Shown here: piece by piece, positions 13,078-25,300 of the stretch
Position numbering within the stretch: the first letter of the stretch is position 1
Layout: each line of letters begins with the position of its first letter
NCBI GenBank assembly: GCA_947184155.2
Contig: CAMXCT020002005.1
Span: forward strand, 55,792-119,791
Reading direction: 5' to 3'
From: Cladocopium goreaui
Lineage: Eukaryota; Sar; Dinophyceae; Suessiales; Symbiodiniaceae
DNA: 64,000 bases
The notes under the pieces: generated by a model
Told to the model about the DNA's origin: nothing
Seen by the model: only the letters and a program-made list of their open reading frames with translations
Database searches by the model: none
Translations under genes and position numbers: made by a program

Positions 13078-16000
13078 TCACAAGAATGCGGACACCACAT
13101 TCTTGGCCTCGGCATTGTCGCCCCGCATCATGGCCATGAACTCCTGCCGTGGCCGGGTGAACATCCTGAGTCCTCTCCAGCGTTGAGCGTTAGGTTGCAG
13201 CGTGTAGATATCGGTATAAAATGATATAAAATGATATAAATCCAAAAAAAGGAACTGGAATTTTTCTGGAACTTCAATAAAGAAATACCTCGAAGCTCCC
13301 AGAGGATCCCAAAGGATCCCAGAGGATCCCAGGGCGAGGACGAGGCTTTGCCTCAAAATCGATCGAGCCATCGCCATTGGTGTCCACTGCCTTGGATCAA
13401 CCGGGACCGGGACCTGTCGGACCTTCTGATTCCACAGGATTCCACAGCGGGTTGAAGGGTTGAAGGGTTGAACAAAACATCCTGTACCATCTGTACCTGA
13501 AACTAAAAGTGCCTCAAAAAATCTCAAAAATAAGCGACCCAAGTTATCTGCAAGTTCAAGATCTGTGTTCTGTTTGAGGAGCAGGGAAAACATACTGGAT
13601 GTGACCCTTCTCCAATCTCTGGATGTAAGCACTGCAGGTTTTTTTGGTGGTACACGCGTTAGTACAAACGACACCCGCATTACTTCCCAAAACTTCAGTA
13701 GGGATACTACCTACCAGTTGTACTCCACTCTAATGCTAGGCAAGAAAAATGCGTGTTTCTTTGCCTATACCTCCAGCTTTGTTGAGTTGTATATCTGCAA
13801 TTTTCATTGGTGACCAACTGAATGCCTCCCCGAGCCTTGAGGATTTCCTCGGAGCTCCTCCCATGTAAGGCCTCGCCAAGGGGACGGCTTCTGCTGAGTT
13901 GAAATATGTAAAATGTGAAACCGTAAAGTTATCGATGTTTCTTCAACATGGCTTGAACATGATTGAATCATATTGAATCTATAGGAGTTAAACAGTTAAG
14001 GTGGAGGCTACGGTTGAGGCTACGGCTTCGAAAAAAATGCCAGGATTTTACACAGAATGGTGGCTGCGTTCTTCGATGTTTTTATCGTTGCAACGCCTTG
14101 ACGGAGCCCACTCCCGCTCCCACCGCTCCTGGTCGACACTGCCATTTTCCAGGATCTTCTTCAGCTCCTGAAGCGACTGACATGGCTACCCGGCTACCCG
14201 TTACCATCCTTTATCATCTGTTACCCTGACGTGACAAGAAAGACAACATGTACAATACATCAGCTGCAATGCAAGAGAATCCTAAACTTTGTAGTTTGAT
14301 ATAAATCACGTCTACAAGAGTTACTTCACATAAAACCATCTACAACTGGCAGACTTTCAGCCTGTGAGATTGCCAGAGACTAAGTTCAATGACCCAATGA
14401 CCCCTTGCCCAAAATGTGTCGTCATGACTCTTGGAATAGGACTGAGTCATCTGGTCGGGGGCCACGGCCCGTACTAGTGCAGAGACAACTGGCCACAAGT
14501 CCTGTGTGACTATTTGAACCATAGACATGCAGGGAACGAGAACTGCTTTGAAAGCCTTAATACATTTTAATGTTTTCTAAGCTTGAATAGTTTTGACTAC
14601 TTGTCGTCTCAGAAAAATTATCCTGGGACAAAGTGCATGCGAAACCATCAGCTCAGGAGAATCGCCAAAGGTTCCGCCTCCAAAGTGATGTGTCCATCAC
14701 CATCCTGGTCAAAAACACCTCAAGTCGGAGCAAATCGAAGATGTTGTTTGTCTTGTTCATTTGCGTCATTGTCATCCAAATCAGACACATCTTCGAAAAC
14801 CACCATTGTGTCACACATTGACCCTCCATGGGGATCTTGGAAAGCTGTCTTCACAGCAGTGCAGCTGCTGCAGCTTCGGATTCTGAGGCAAGCCACTAAA
14901 AGCTGTATAGCAAACATCCTCTTGCAAGTAACATTTCCTGAGGCACGGCCATCGCCATCATGGCACTTGCCAAGCACTTGCCAAGCTCTTGCCAAGCTCT
15001 TGCCAATTCTGCAACGAATCTTCCAAGAAAGCCCTATCTGAACCCACATGAACCCGCAGTTGGCTGAGGCAAGCGCTTGTCAAGAGTTGCTGCAAGAAAT
15101 TCTGTGTAGTCGATCAAACCGCTGCCGTCGGCATCAATGCCTGTGCTGTGCAGGCGCATAGAGCAAAAGGCAAGGGGGGACTAGGTAGAGCACAACAGCA
15201 GCAATGTCAATGTTCACTCAATGTTCACTTCAGTATCTTCACTCCTACTCCTGTCAGCACTTCAGATCTTCAGCTCCTAATCCTAATATTCTTCAGAGCG
15301 TTGAGTCTCTGCCTTCCATCAAGGCATCCAGGTCCAATCCAGCATGCTCCAGGTTGGCTTTGGCCATTCCATCCTGACAACCACTGAGATCTGGACCAGA
15401 GCAGCTTCGGGTCACTTGGTTTCACTTAGTCTATGACAAGATATGGCTTAGATATGATGGCATTAATGCATGGTAATGATGGTAATGCTAGATATGGGGC
15501 AAGATGCAGCTTCACCATGCTTCACAAAGTTACCGGCTTCACAAATGTGTCGCCAAAGTTCTGATGTGCTCGGCGCACCTTGAGCTCTTGGGAGGTCAGC
15601 AGGCCATCGCCGTTGGCATCCAAGGCCTCAAAGGTTTGCCTCAGCACCTGCCGGGGTCAACTGAGTCCAAACATGTCGAAACATGTCGAAACATGTCGAA
15701 ACATGTCGAAACATGTCGAAACCAAAGGTTGGGAACTTGGAGATCTTGGAGATCTTGGAGATTGATCTTGCGAATTGTCACGATTGAGTCAGGATCAGTT
15801 GATAATTTGAGCACATGGATTTTGAGATTGGGAGTGGCTCGGAGATGGGAACGGAACCTCACGTTCTTTGTGTGGATCCAAAAATGCTTTGGACTCGTGC
15901 TTTAACAAAACTTTGTTTGCAGATTTCAATTCCAAAACGTCGTCAATTTTCAGATCTGGCAAAGTAATATGACATAATATAACAATCTACTGAAGAGATA

Positions 16001-16323
16001 AATGCAGACCATTGGCCACCTATGGCCACCTATGATACTATTGATGCCAGTTCCTCTGAAATGTTCCATTGGTCAATACAGCCTCCATTGGCTGGTCGCA
16101 TGAATGGAAGACTAAGCCAGTCACTGAGTTAAGCAAAAAAAAAAACATGCTTCCAGCAGGTCACTAGAAATAATATGAAATAATGTGTTATACATACATA
16201 CATGTACATACTTACTTGAGTTCTTCCCCTAAAGTGTCCTGCAGGCCCTCCCCACCAGAACGAGCCCACCTTAATTTTCTCCTCACTCAGCTGTCCAGCA
16301 ATGATGTGCAGAGCAGCCTTCCG
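13078..16323 (-). CDS. CDPK C-terminal exons: junction domain and EF-hands 1-4
   Basis: Exon 16270-16323 encodes [18 protein letters not shown], the junction helix that precedes EF1. Exon 15579-15647 holds EF1 (loop [12 protein letters not shown], complete). Exon about 15074-15140 holds EF2 ([12 protein letters not shown], then FLAATLDK, the usual CDPK sequence). Exon 14678-14718 holds EF3 up to loop position 11 ([11 protein letters not shown]); the next exon, ending at 14167, supplies E12 as [13 protein letters not shown]4 ([11 protein letters not shown]) ends at 13352 and again receives E12 from the last exon, [17 protein letters not shown]. All Ca2+-ligand positions I can check are acidic or Asn, so binding is expected at all four sites. 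Introns here include a 10-bp minisatellite at 15667-15722. Confidence 0.9.
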
Positions 16324-19300
16324 CTGCACGTTGGATCATCTCAAAATCTTCAAATGTTAATCCTCAACGGTTGACAAATTCAAACTTTATCATACTTTAC
16401 CCAAATCTGGATAAAACACAGGTGCTAAAACCCAGGTCTTCAATAATGTCCAATCTTGTCGAATTCTGGCCAATATCTGCACCGATCAACCTGTCAGCTA
16501 TCGGCAAACTGAAATGTAGTTGCAATGACAAGGAAGCCAGTGCAGTGGCAGGGTCTTGGGCCAATGCAGCGCGCGATGTTTTTTTGCCAAACTTCAACAG
16601 TCCCCCTGGACGTTACGGCGTTACGGCCTCCCGGCCTGAGGGTATAACAATACAATCTTGAGAAACATCTTGAGCATAATGCAGGCCATGCAGGCACAAG
16701 TGAGGCTTTCAGAGCTATAACACCCACCATGTCCTGCCTGAATTCGCCAACATCTTAGTTGGTTGGAACATGCTAGCCTGGTCAAGCAAGCGCCTCTGAG
16801 CTACGGCTTGAAAGTGAACAGGCCACAAAAGCAACTCTCTACCCATCACGTGCCGCGGCCAGAGGCACCACTATGCGTGCTGACCCACAAAACTAGGGAC
16901 CCGAAGGACTTCAGAAAGCTCAGAACGATGCTCAGCGCCAAAGCGTGCAGTGTCGGCCACCAGAGCAGCGAACACCGCCCCACCAGCCGTTGCGGCAAGT
17001 CACCCAACGGCGGCATCCTCCACCTGCGGGCCTTCTCCTGCCAGGTCCATGCCAGGGGCGTCTGCGTCCTGGACGGTGAGCGGATCTCTCCTTGTCATTC
17101 TCAGCTTCAGCTTCCTCAGCTTCAGCTTCAGGTGCTTCACCATCCAGTTCCTCAAGGACCACTCCCACCTCATCGATCTCATCCTTTGATCCTTCACTGT
17201 CTCCACTAGCAACGGACTCACCCTTTTGCGCTGTGGCATCCAGCTCCTTTTCTGGAACCCCAACAGCATCTGCGTCAGTTGGTCCCTCTGATACTTCCTT
17301 GTCTTTGTTAAGATCAGACTCCTTTTCTGGGACACCGACGCCTGCTGACTCTCCCCGGAGGTTCTTCACTGGATCGTTGCTCTGTACTGGAACACACGCG
17401 AGGGTCAAGAGAAAGAGAACGTTCAAGAGTTTCATGACTACAAGAAGCCTCAAGGGTGTCGCACTTTTTTTGAAGAGTGCTGGTCCGTTTTGAGCCAAAT
17501 GGACTTCAAATCATTCACAATTCTTGGTATGCCTGCAGCAATTTACTGGAATGTTACCATGCAAAAGAGTACATGGAACTACCAGATACAGTATAACATT
17601 TGGAACCTGTCAGCTATCGGCAAACTGAAATGTAGTTGCAATGACAAGGAAGCCAGTGCAGTGGCAGGGTCTTGGGCCAATGCAGCGCGCGATGTTTTTT
17701 TGCCAAACTTCAACAGTCCCCCTGGACGTTACGGCGTTACGGCCTCCCGGCCTGAGGGTATAACAATACAATCTTGAGAAACATCTTGAGCATAATGCAG
17801 GCCATGCAGGCACAAGTGAGGCTTTCAGAGCTATAACACCCACCATGTCCTGCCTGAATTCGCCAACATCTTAGTTGGTTGGAACATGCTAGCCTGGTCA
17901 AGCAAGCGCCTCTGAGCTACGGCTTGAAAGTGAACAGGCCACAAAAGCAACTCTCTACCCATCACGTGCCGCGGCCAGAGGCACCACTATGCGTGCTGAC
18001 CCACAAAACTAGGGACCCGAAGGACTTCAGAAAGCTCAGAACGATGCTCAGCGCCAAAGCGTGCAGTGTCGGCCACCAGAGCAGCGAACACCGCCCCACC
18101 AGCCGTTGCGGCAAGTCACCCAACGGCGGCATCCTCCACCTGCGGGCCTTCTCCTGCCAGGTCCATGCCAGGGGCGTCTGCGTCCTGGACGGTGGGCGGA
18201 TCTCTCCTTGTCATTCTCAGCTTCAGCTTCCTCAGCTTCAGCTTCAGGTGCTTCACCATCCAGTTCCTCAAGGACCACTCCCACCTCATCGATCTCATCC
18301 TTTGATCCTTCACTGTCTCCACTAGCAACGGACTCACCCTTTTGCGCTGTGGCATCCAGCTCCTTTTCCGGAACCCCAACAGCATCTGCGTCAGTTGGTC
18401 CCTCTGATACTTCCTTGTCTTTGTTAAGATCAGACTCCTTTTCTGGGACACCGACGCCTGCTGACTCTCCCCGGAGGTTCTTCACTGGATCGTTGCTCTG
18501 TACTGGAACACACGCGAGGGTCAAGAGAAAGAGAACGTTCAAGAGTTTCATGACTACAAGAAGCCTCAAGGGTGTCGCACTTTTTTTGAAGAGTGCTGGT
18601 CCGTTTTGAGCCAAATGGACTTCAAATCATTCACAATTCTTGGTATGCCTGCAGCAATTTACTGGAATGTTACCATGCAAAAGAGTACATGGAACTACCA
18701 CATATAACATCCAGTCCTGTGGTCATCTGCAAAAACCCTACACGGTGTCAGTGGGCCTTCTTCATCTTGTGCTGACTTTGGAAGGCTCGCAAGTTGTCTA
18801 CAATGCCTGCCTGTCAGAGTTCAGATTCCCAGTGCCCAAAAGAGGAACCCAACATTGATCTCCCAAAAGGCCCAGGGGATCCTTTCAACTAAGCCTCCAT
18901 CAACTTTTAAGCTTGGGAAAATTGGACATCACCACCGCCCGTTGAAGGCAAAAAGATTTTCAAGATCTGGGCCCAGGCCCTCAAAAAGAAAATCAAAACG
19001 CCGTCCTGAAGTGAAACGGTCGTGGCCCGGGGCGCACGGCACCTGCAAGCACGTTTCAAACTGCTCTGTTTCCAAGTGGCATCCAACTTGTTGAATCCGC
19101 TCTCAAGCTGTTTGAATTTGAAGCTCTTTAGAAAAGCCTTGCAATGACAGTACCACCCAGAAACACAGCTCAAGTTATCCGTAAAATGTGTTAATTTCAG
19201 GTCCATATATGTCCATTTATGTCCATATAATCACACCTGCCCTGGTTTCACCTTTTTTCAACGGCCAACTAAACATCCGGCTCCTTGGGAGCTGCGGCAG

Positions 19301-22300
19301 TGAAAACTATTGAGTAGATGCACCTAGTGGACCGAAAAGTTCAAGGATTTCACGTATGGAAAGGTGTAGGTTTTCTATGGTTTTCTTTCAGAAATGGTCC
19401 TCCTTATGACCAAGGTTTTCCACCGTGGAAAACAAACGATGCAAATTATGCAGAACTTTTCGGTGTGACTGGAATCGACATAGCTGACAAAAAACAGTTT
19501 CGATCGCCACCGGCATTGCCACTGACTTCAGACCATCATCCGCCGTGCGTCGGTTTCTTTCCATCAGGCCGCCTGCAGCAAGCGCATGTCCAAGTGGGAC
19601 TGGCCTTTTAACCTCTGAAAAAGTCTCGCAAATGATTCCATTTCCTTCTCTGTGGGCTATTGTAGGAGCCAGAAACCCTTGGATCCCTTGATTTCATTTG
19701 CATTTTCCAATCAATTTCCCAATACACACAACATACATATACAGTCATATACATACATTGTATGACATACATATCTCAATTGTAAAACATTGTAAAATAT
19801 TGTAAAATCATATTGTATAACGTCTCATATTGTAAAATCATGTCTCATCATTTCTCAAGACTTCCTGCCATCGCCTGGTCTTGAGCACCTGAAGGGAACG
19901 ACCCAGTGACTCCACGGTGGGTGCAGCTCCGAGACCTCGCAACTCGACCAAACGAGGCCGTGAGCGGTCAATTCGGTTCAACGATCGTATGGAAAAGGAT
20001 GTGTGCAAAAAAAGAGGCTTAAACAAATGAAGTGTAGTATCTAGTGTATAGATATAATGATATAGTGATATAGATATACAGTATAGTATAGGGTATTGGT
20101 GCCATTGGTGCAGTATCCCCAATGATTTTTAAGGATTGGTTGGTATGTTGCTATCTGTCACACGCCAGAACCCATCTGCGGCCCACGCCTGCTCCATACA
20201 GCGCTTGACCTTCCAATCTCCTGTGACTCTCGTGGCGAGGACTCATCGTGTCACGAGAGTCCCAAAGGAAAAGGCAGACTGTGTTTGTTTTGGATGATTG
20301 GAATTCAACGATTCAACGGATTCTTCAGTAAAACTCGCTTTATATCTCAAAGATTCTCAAAGTCTCTTTCATCGATGGAAAAGACAAATTGCCAGTTTCA
20401 TCCATTTCAGCCCAAGTTGCGCTTCTTTTTACAAGTCTGCAACAATGGCTGCGGACGCGGTGAGCCACAACACGGTGCAACAAAGTATGGACACCGGTGC
20501 CACCGTGATCCGTACCCTTGGATTTGAGGCAAGGGTTGGTCCTCATCCAATCTGAGGAATGGTTCTGGTACTTCAGCATCTGGGCGAGAGGAAGCCATTG
20601 ATCAGTGTGGTGTTCAAATCCACTTCTGATATCAATAGGAGTTGCTAGACAATCATCTTTAAACCAAACATTGCCCAATGACCATAGACATGTTCCCAAT
20701 AATCTACATACAAAATATCAAATGAAGCTTTAACATTATGCATTAAATTATATATTTGTGCAAGATTTAAAGACCTTTGTTTCGTACCAAAAAAAACACC
20801 GTGGCCCACTGGGCACTTGGCACCTCCGGGGGTGCCGAAGACGGACATGCGGACACCGTGGACGCCTGGCACTATCTTGAAACGCCCTGCACTCGGCAAA
20901 GTCAGACTGTATCCAAAATGACATAATTGACAACGAACAACATCGAACAACATGATGACATAATGACATAATGAATCATAGAAATGATTGGTCTTTTGAT
21001 AGTTCCGATCACCAATCCTGTTGGTTGCGATTCTGATCGGTCATCCCATCTTGCTTCAAGGATATTGCGCGATTCTGATCGATTTAGGCGTCATCCCATC
21101 TGCAAAGGTGCACCGATGCCTCTTCTGGCTGCAAATCCGTAAGAGGCAAGCCCAGAGGCCTCCCACTTGGGACTTCGGAATGAGTTGTGTAAACAAGTTT
21201 CGGAATGAGTTGGCATCAGGCAAAAGATGTAGTGCCAAAAATCGAAAATAGACCCACAGCCCCGTTTTGGCACGGCATGATCCCATCTGTTTTAGCCAGG
21301 TGCCAGGCTGATTCAGCTCCAGCTGTGAGAGACGCGTGGCGCCAATGCCTCTGAAGGAACCAAAACCTGGGTACATATGTAATATGATAAATATATTTTT
21401 TGTTTTTTGCCCACAAACATCTTGCATATCATCAAACCTTAGATTAGATTGTTTGATGACATGATTATTACCTCATCTTGGAGAATCGAAGAGGAAATAT
21501 GTTTATGGGCCCCAATCGCAAATACTGGAGAGAAGCATACCCACCTGTTTCTATAATTCCTGAGTTCCTTAAAACTGGGGAAAATATTAAAACTGTTCGT
21601 TTTGGGGTTGTTATGTTTTTTTTGTTGGCCCCTGTTAGCCTGTTTGTTCCATGATTGTTGTCCCTCGTATTTCTAACATGTTGAACGCTGTTCCAAAATT
21701 GTGTATTCTATGAATATTTTTCCGGGGGCACTGCAGTTGTATAATATGTACATATAGGGTATGTATGTATGTATGTATGTATGTATGGATGGATGGATGG
21801 ATGGATGGATGGATGGATGGATGTATGTATGTATGCATGCATGGATGGATGGATGGATGGATGGATGGATGTACAAGTGGTAACATCCTACAGAGCCTGA
21901 TACCCACAATGACCATTCTAGAACAGTCACCGACATCATTATCGAACAGAACAGACTATAGATCAAATAAGACTTGGAAAACGAACTGCAAAATAAGGAT
22001 CGCAAAAGTACGTTTGATTTCCCTTACTTTTGCGATCCTCTTTTTGTTCCATTCATCTGTCGGGGCCTGGATTAATGTCTAAAGTCAACTCCGAAGCACT
22101 AGGCACCTGTAACCAAACTGGCAATGGCACTGCATTGCGACTCCCTGGCGCACTGTGTCAGTTTCGGGAACGGTTTCCACGTTTTACCAACGTGGCTAGA
22201 AAGAGAAAATTTCTCAGCGCCCCATACACATGATACACCATTTCGGCCTGGGAGAGTTGATCCATTTGATGTCCATGTAGGTTGGATGTCGCCTGCAGTT

Positions 22301-25300
22301 TGGGAAAACGAAGAACTCAACCAACTTTTCCGAGATCATCCCTTAAGATATTGGGAAATCCGTTGTCAAGGCTGCCAATTTTCCGACAAGATCTGACGCA
22401 ATGATTTCAAGTTCAGGAGCAACTGGTGATTGAGACAGCTGATCGTAGCAAGCCACGATTCGTTCACGGATTGAGCAAGTGACCGAGGACTGTGTCATAC
22501 GAAATATAGAAATTGTTGGGCAATGGGCGAGTTTTAAATGCGCAACATGATCCCTGCCAAAGCCAGCATGTCCACTTCCCAATATAGCAGAAATTGTCAT
22601 ATATAACTCCGTGATGACTGAGTGATGACTGAGTAATGATTGAGTGATGATTGAGTGATGATTAAGTGATGACCAAGTGATGATTGAACGATGATTGGGT
22701 GATGATTGATGATTGAGCGATGATTGAGTGATGGTTCAGTGATGATTAAGTGATGGTTAAGTGATGACCAAGTGTTGATTCAGTGACGGTTATGTGATGA
22801 TTGGATGATGATTACGTGATGATTGACTGTTGGTTGGATGATGATTAAGTAATGATTAAGTGATGATTAAGTGACGGTTAAGTGACGGTTAAGTGATGGT
22901 TAAGTGATGATTTGGTGGTGGCTAAGTGATGATGAAGTGAGGGTTAAGAGATGATCAAGTGATGATTAAGTGATGATTAAGTGATGCTTGAGTGATGGTT
23001 GAGTGATGATTAAGTGATGATTCAGTGATGGTTCAGTGATGGTTCAATGATGAATAGGTGATTCAGTGATTGGTCAGTGATGATTAAGTGATAATTGAGT
23101 GATGATGACGTGCAGATTACGTAATGATTACGTGATGATTGAGTGATGGTTGGGTGATGATTGAGTGATGATTAAGTGATGGTTTAGTGATGATTTAGTG
23201 ATGAATAAGTGATGATTAAGTGTGATGATCAAATGTAGTGATGAAGTGATGGTTAAGTGACGATTGAGTGATGACCAGGTGATGATTAAGTGCTGATTAA
23301 ATGATGATTAAGTGTTGGTTAAGTGATGGTTAAATGATGATTAAGTGATGATTAAGTGATGATTAAGCGATAATTAATGAATAAGTAATGATTAAGTGAT
23401 GGGTAAGTGATGATTAAGTGATGATTGAGTGTTGATTAAGCGACGAATAAGTGAAGATTAAGCGATGATTCAGTATGGTCAAGTGATGATTAAGTGATGA
23501 TTGAGTGATGATTCAGTGATGATTAAGTGATGGTTAAACCGAGATTAAGTGATGATTACGTGATGACGAAGTGATGATTAAAAGGGTTGTTAAGCGATGA
23601 TTAAGTGGTGGTTAAGTGATGATTAGGTGATGATTAAGTGATGATTAGGTGATGATTAAGTGATGACAAAGTGATGACAAAGAGATGATTAAGTGATGAT
23701 GAAGTGATGATTAAGTGATAATTTTGTGCTGATTAAGTGGTGATTAAGTGATGATTGAGTGACTATTACTTAATGATGACTAAGTGATGTTCAAGTGATG
23801 ATTCAGTGATGATTAAGTGAGATGATAAAGTGTGATTATTAAGTGATGAATGGGTGATGATTAAGTGATGATTACGTGATGATTGGGTGATGTTGAGTAA
23901 TGATCAAGTGATGGTTAAGTGATGATTGAGTGATGACTGAGCAAAAATTAAGTGATGACTGAACGATGAAAGAGTGATGATTGATGATTGACTGATGATG
24001 GGGCAGTGGTTAAGTGATAATTCAATCATGATTAAATCATGATTAAGTAAGGATTGAGTAATGATTAAATGATGATTAAGTGGTGGTTAAATCATGACTA
24101 AGTGTGATGATCAAGGTTTGATTGAGTGATGATTGGGTGATGATTCACTGATGATTACGTGACGATTGAGTGATGATTAAGTGATGATTAAGTGATGGTT
24201 AAGTGATGATTAAGTGATGATTAAGCGATAGTTCAATGATGATTGAGTGGTGACTGGGCGATTACAAAGTGATGACTAAGTGGTTATTAAGTGATGATTA
24301 AGTGATGGTTGAGTGATGATTAAATTTTGGTTAAGTACCGATTAAGTGATGATTAAGTGGTGTTTCAGTGATGGTTAAGTGATGATTCAGTGATGATTAA
24401 GTGATGTTTGAGTGATTATTACGTGAAGATTAGGTGATGGTTACGTGATGGTTGAGTGATGGTTGGGCGATGGTTAAATGATGATTCAGTGATGATTAAG
24501 CGATGGCAAAGTGATGATTAAGTGGTGAATAAGTGATGATTAAGTGATGGTTAAGTGATGATGAAGTGATGATTTAGTGATGGTTAAATGATGATTGAGT
24601 GATGTTTAAGCCATGACAAATTGATGACTGAGTGGTGATTAAGTGATGATTAAGTGATGGTTGAGTGATGATTAAGTGATGATTGGGTGATGATTAAGTG
24701 ATGATTAAGTAGTGGTTAAGTAATGATTGAGTGATGATTTAATGCTGAAGTGATGATTTAGTGATGGTTAAATGATGATTGAGTGATGTTTAAGCCATGA
24801 CAAAGTGATGACTGAGTGGTGATTAAGTGATGATTAAGTGATGGTTGAGTGATGATTAAGTGATGATTAAGTGATGATTAAGTAATGGTTAAGTGACGGT
24901 TAAGTGATGATTAAGTGATGATTAAGTCATGATTACGTGATGGTTAAGTGATGATTAAGCGATGATTAGGTGATCGTTGGGTGATGGTTAGGTGATGATT
25001 AGTGTTCAATGACATTTTCAGTTGATCAGACGGGAGGTCACTGAGAGCCAGACACCAGCTCGAAATTGCCGATCTTCCCAAGGCGTTTCCGGCCCCTGGG
25101 AATCAAAATTGGATTCTGACCATCTTTCCTGGGTCGTGTGAGTCATGTGGGTCACATTCACCCTCTCTGCCACGCTCTGCCACTGGTAGCAGCCGGTCGT
25201 ATCATATTGGCTGAGGTTTTGATGGTTCTCCACTGATTATCTCCAGAATCTGAGTCTTTTGATTGTCTGTGTTTTGTTTGAAATCAACTTCCACACCGGG

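Larger units (their letters stand above)
16490..17584. repeat. tandem duplication, copy 1 (1095 bp)
   Basis: This segment recurs at 17606-18700 with an offset of exactly 1116 bp and only a few substitutions; a 21-bp spacer separates the copies. Each copy carries one full minus-strand gene with its upstream spliced-leader-like sequence. Very recent duplication. Confidence 0.95.
17606..18700. repeat. tandem duplication, copy 2 (1095 bp)
   Basis: Near-identical to 16490-17584. Both copies lie inside the roughly 9.9 kb CDPK intron between the exons at 26248-26283 and 16270-16323, on the same strand as the host gene. Confidence 0.95.

Noticed and set aside
16763-18609. Plus-strand open frames in the tandem duplication, some over 140 codons
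   Set aside because: The copy differences change amino acids in these frames but are silent in the minus-strand frame, which also has a signal peptide; these are antisense shadows.
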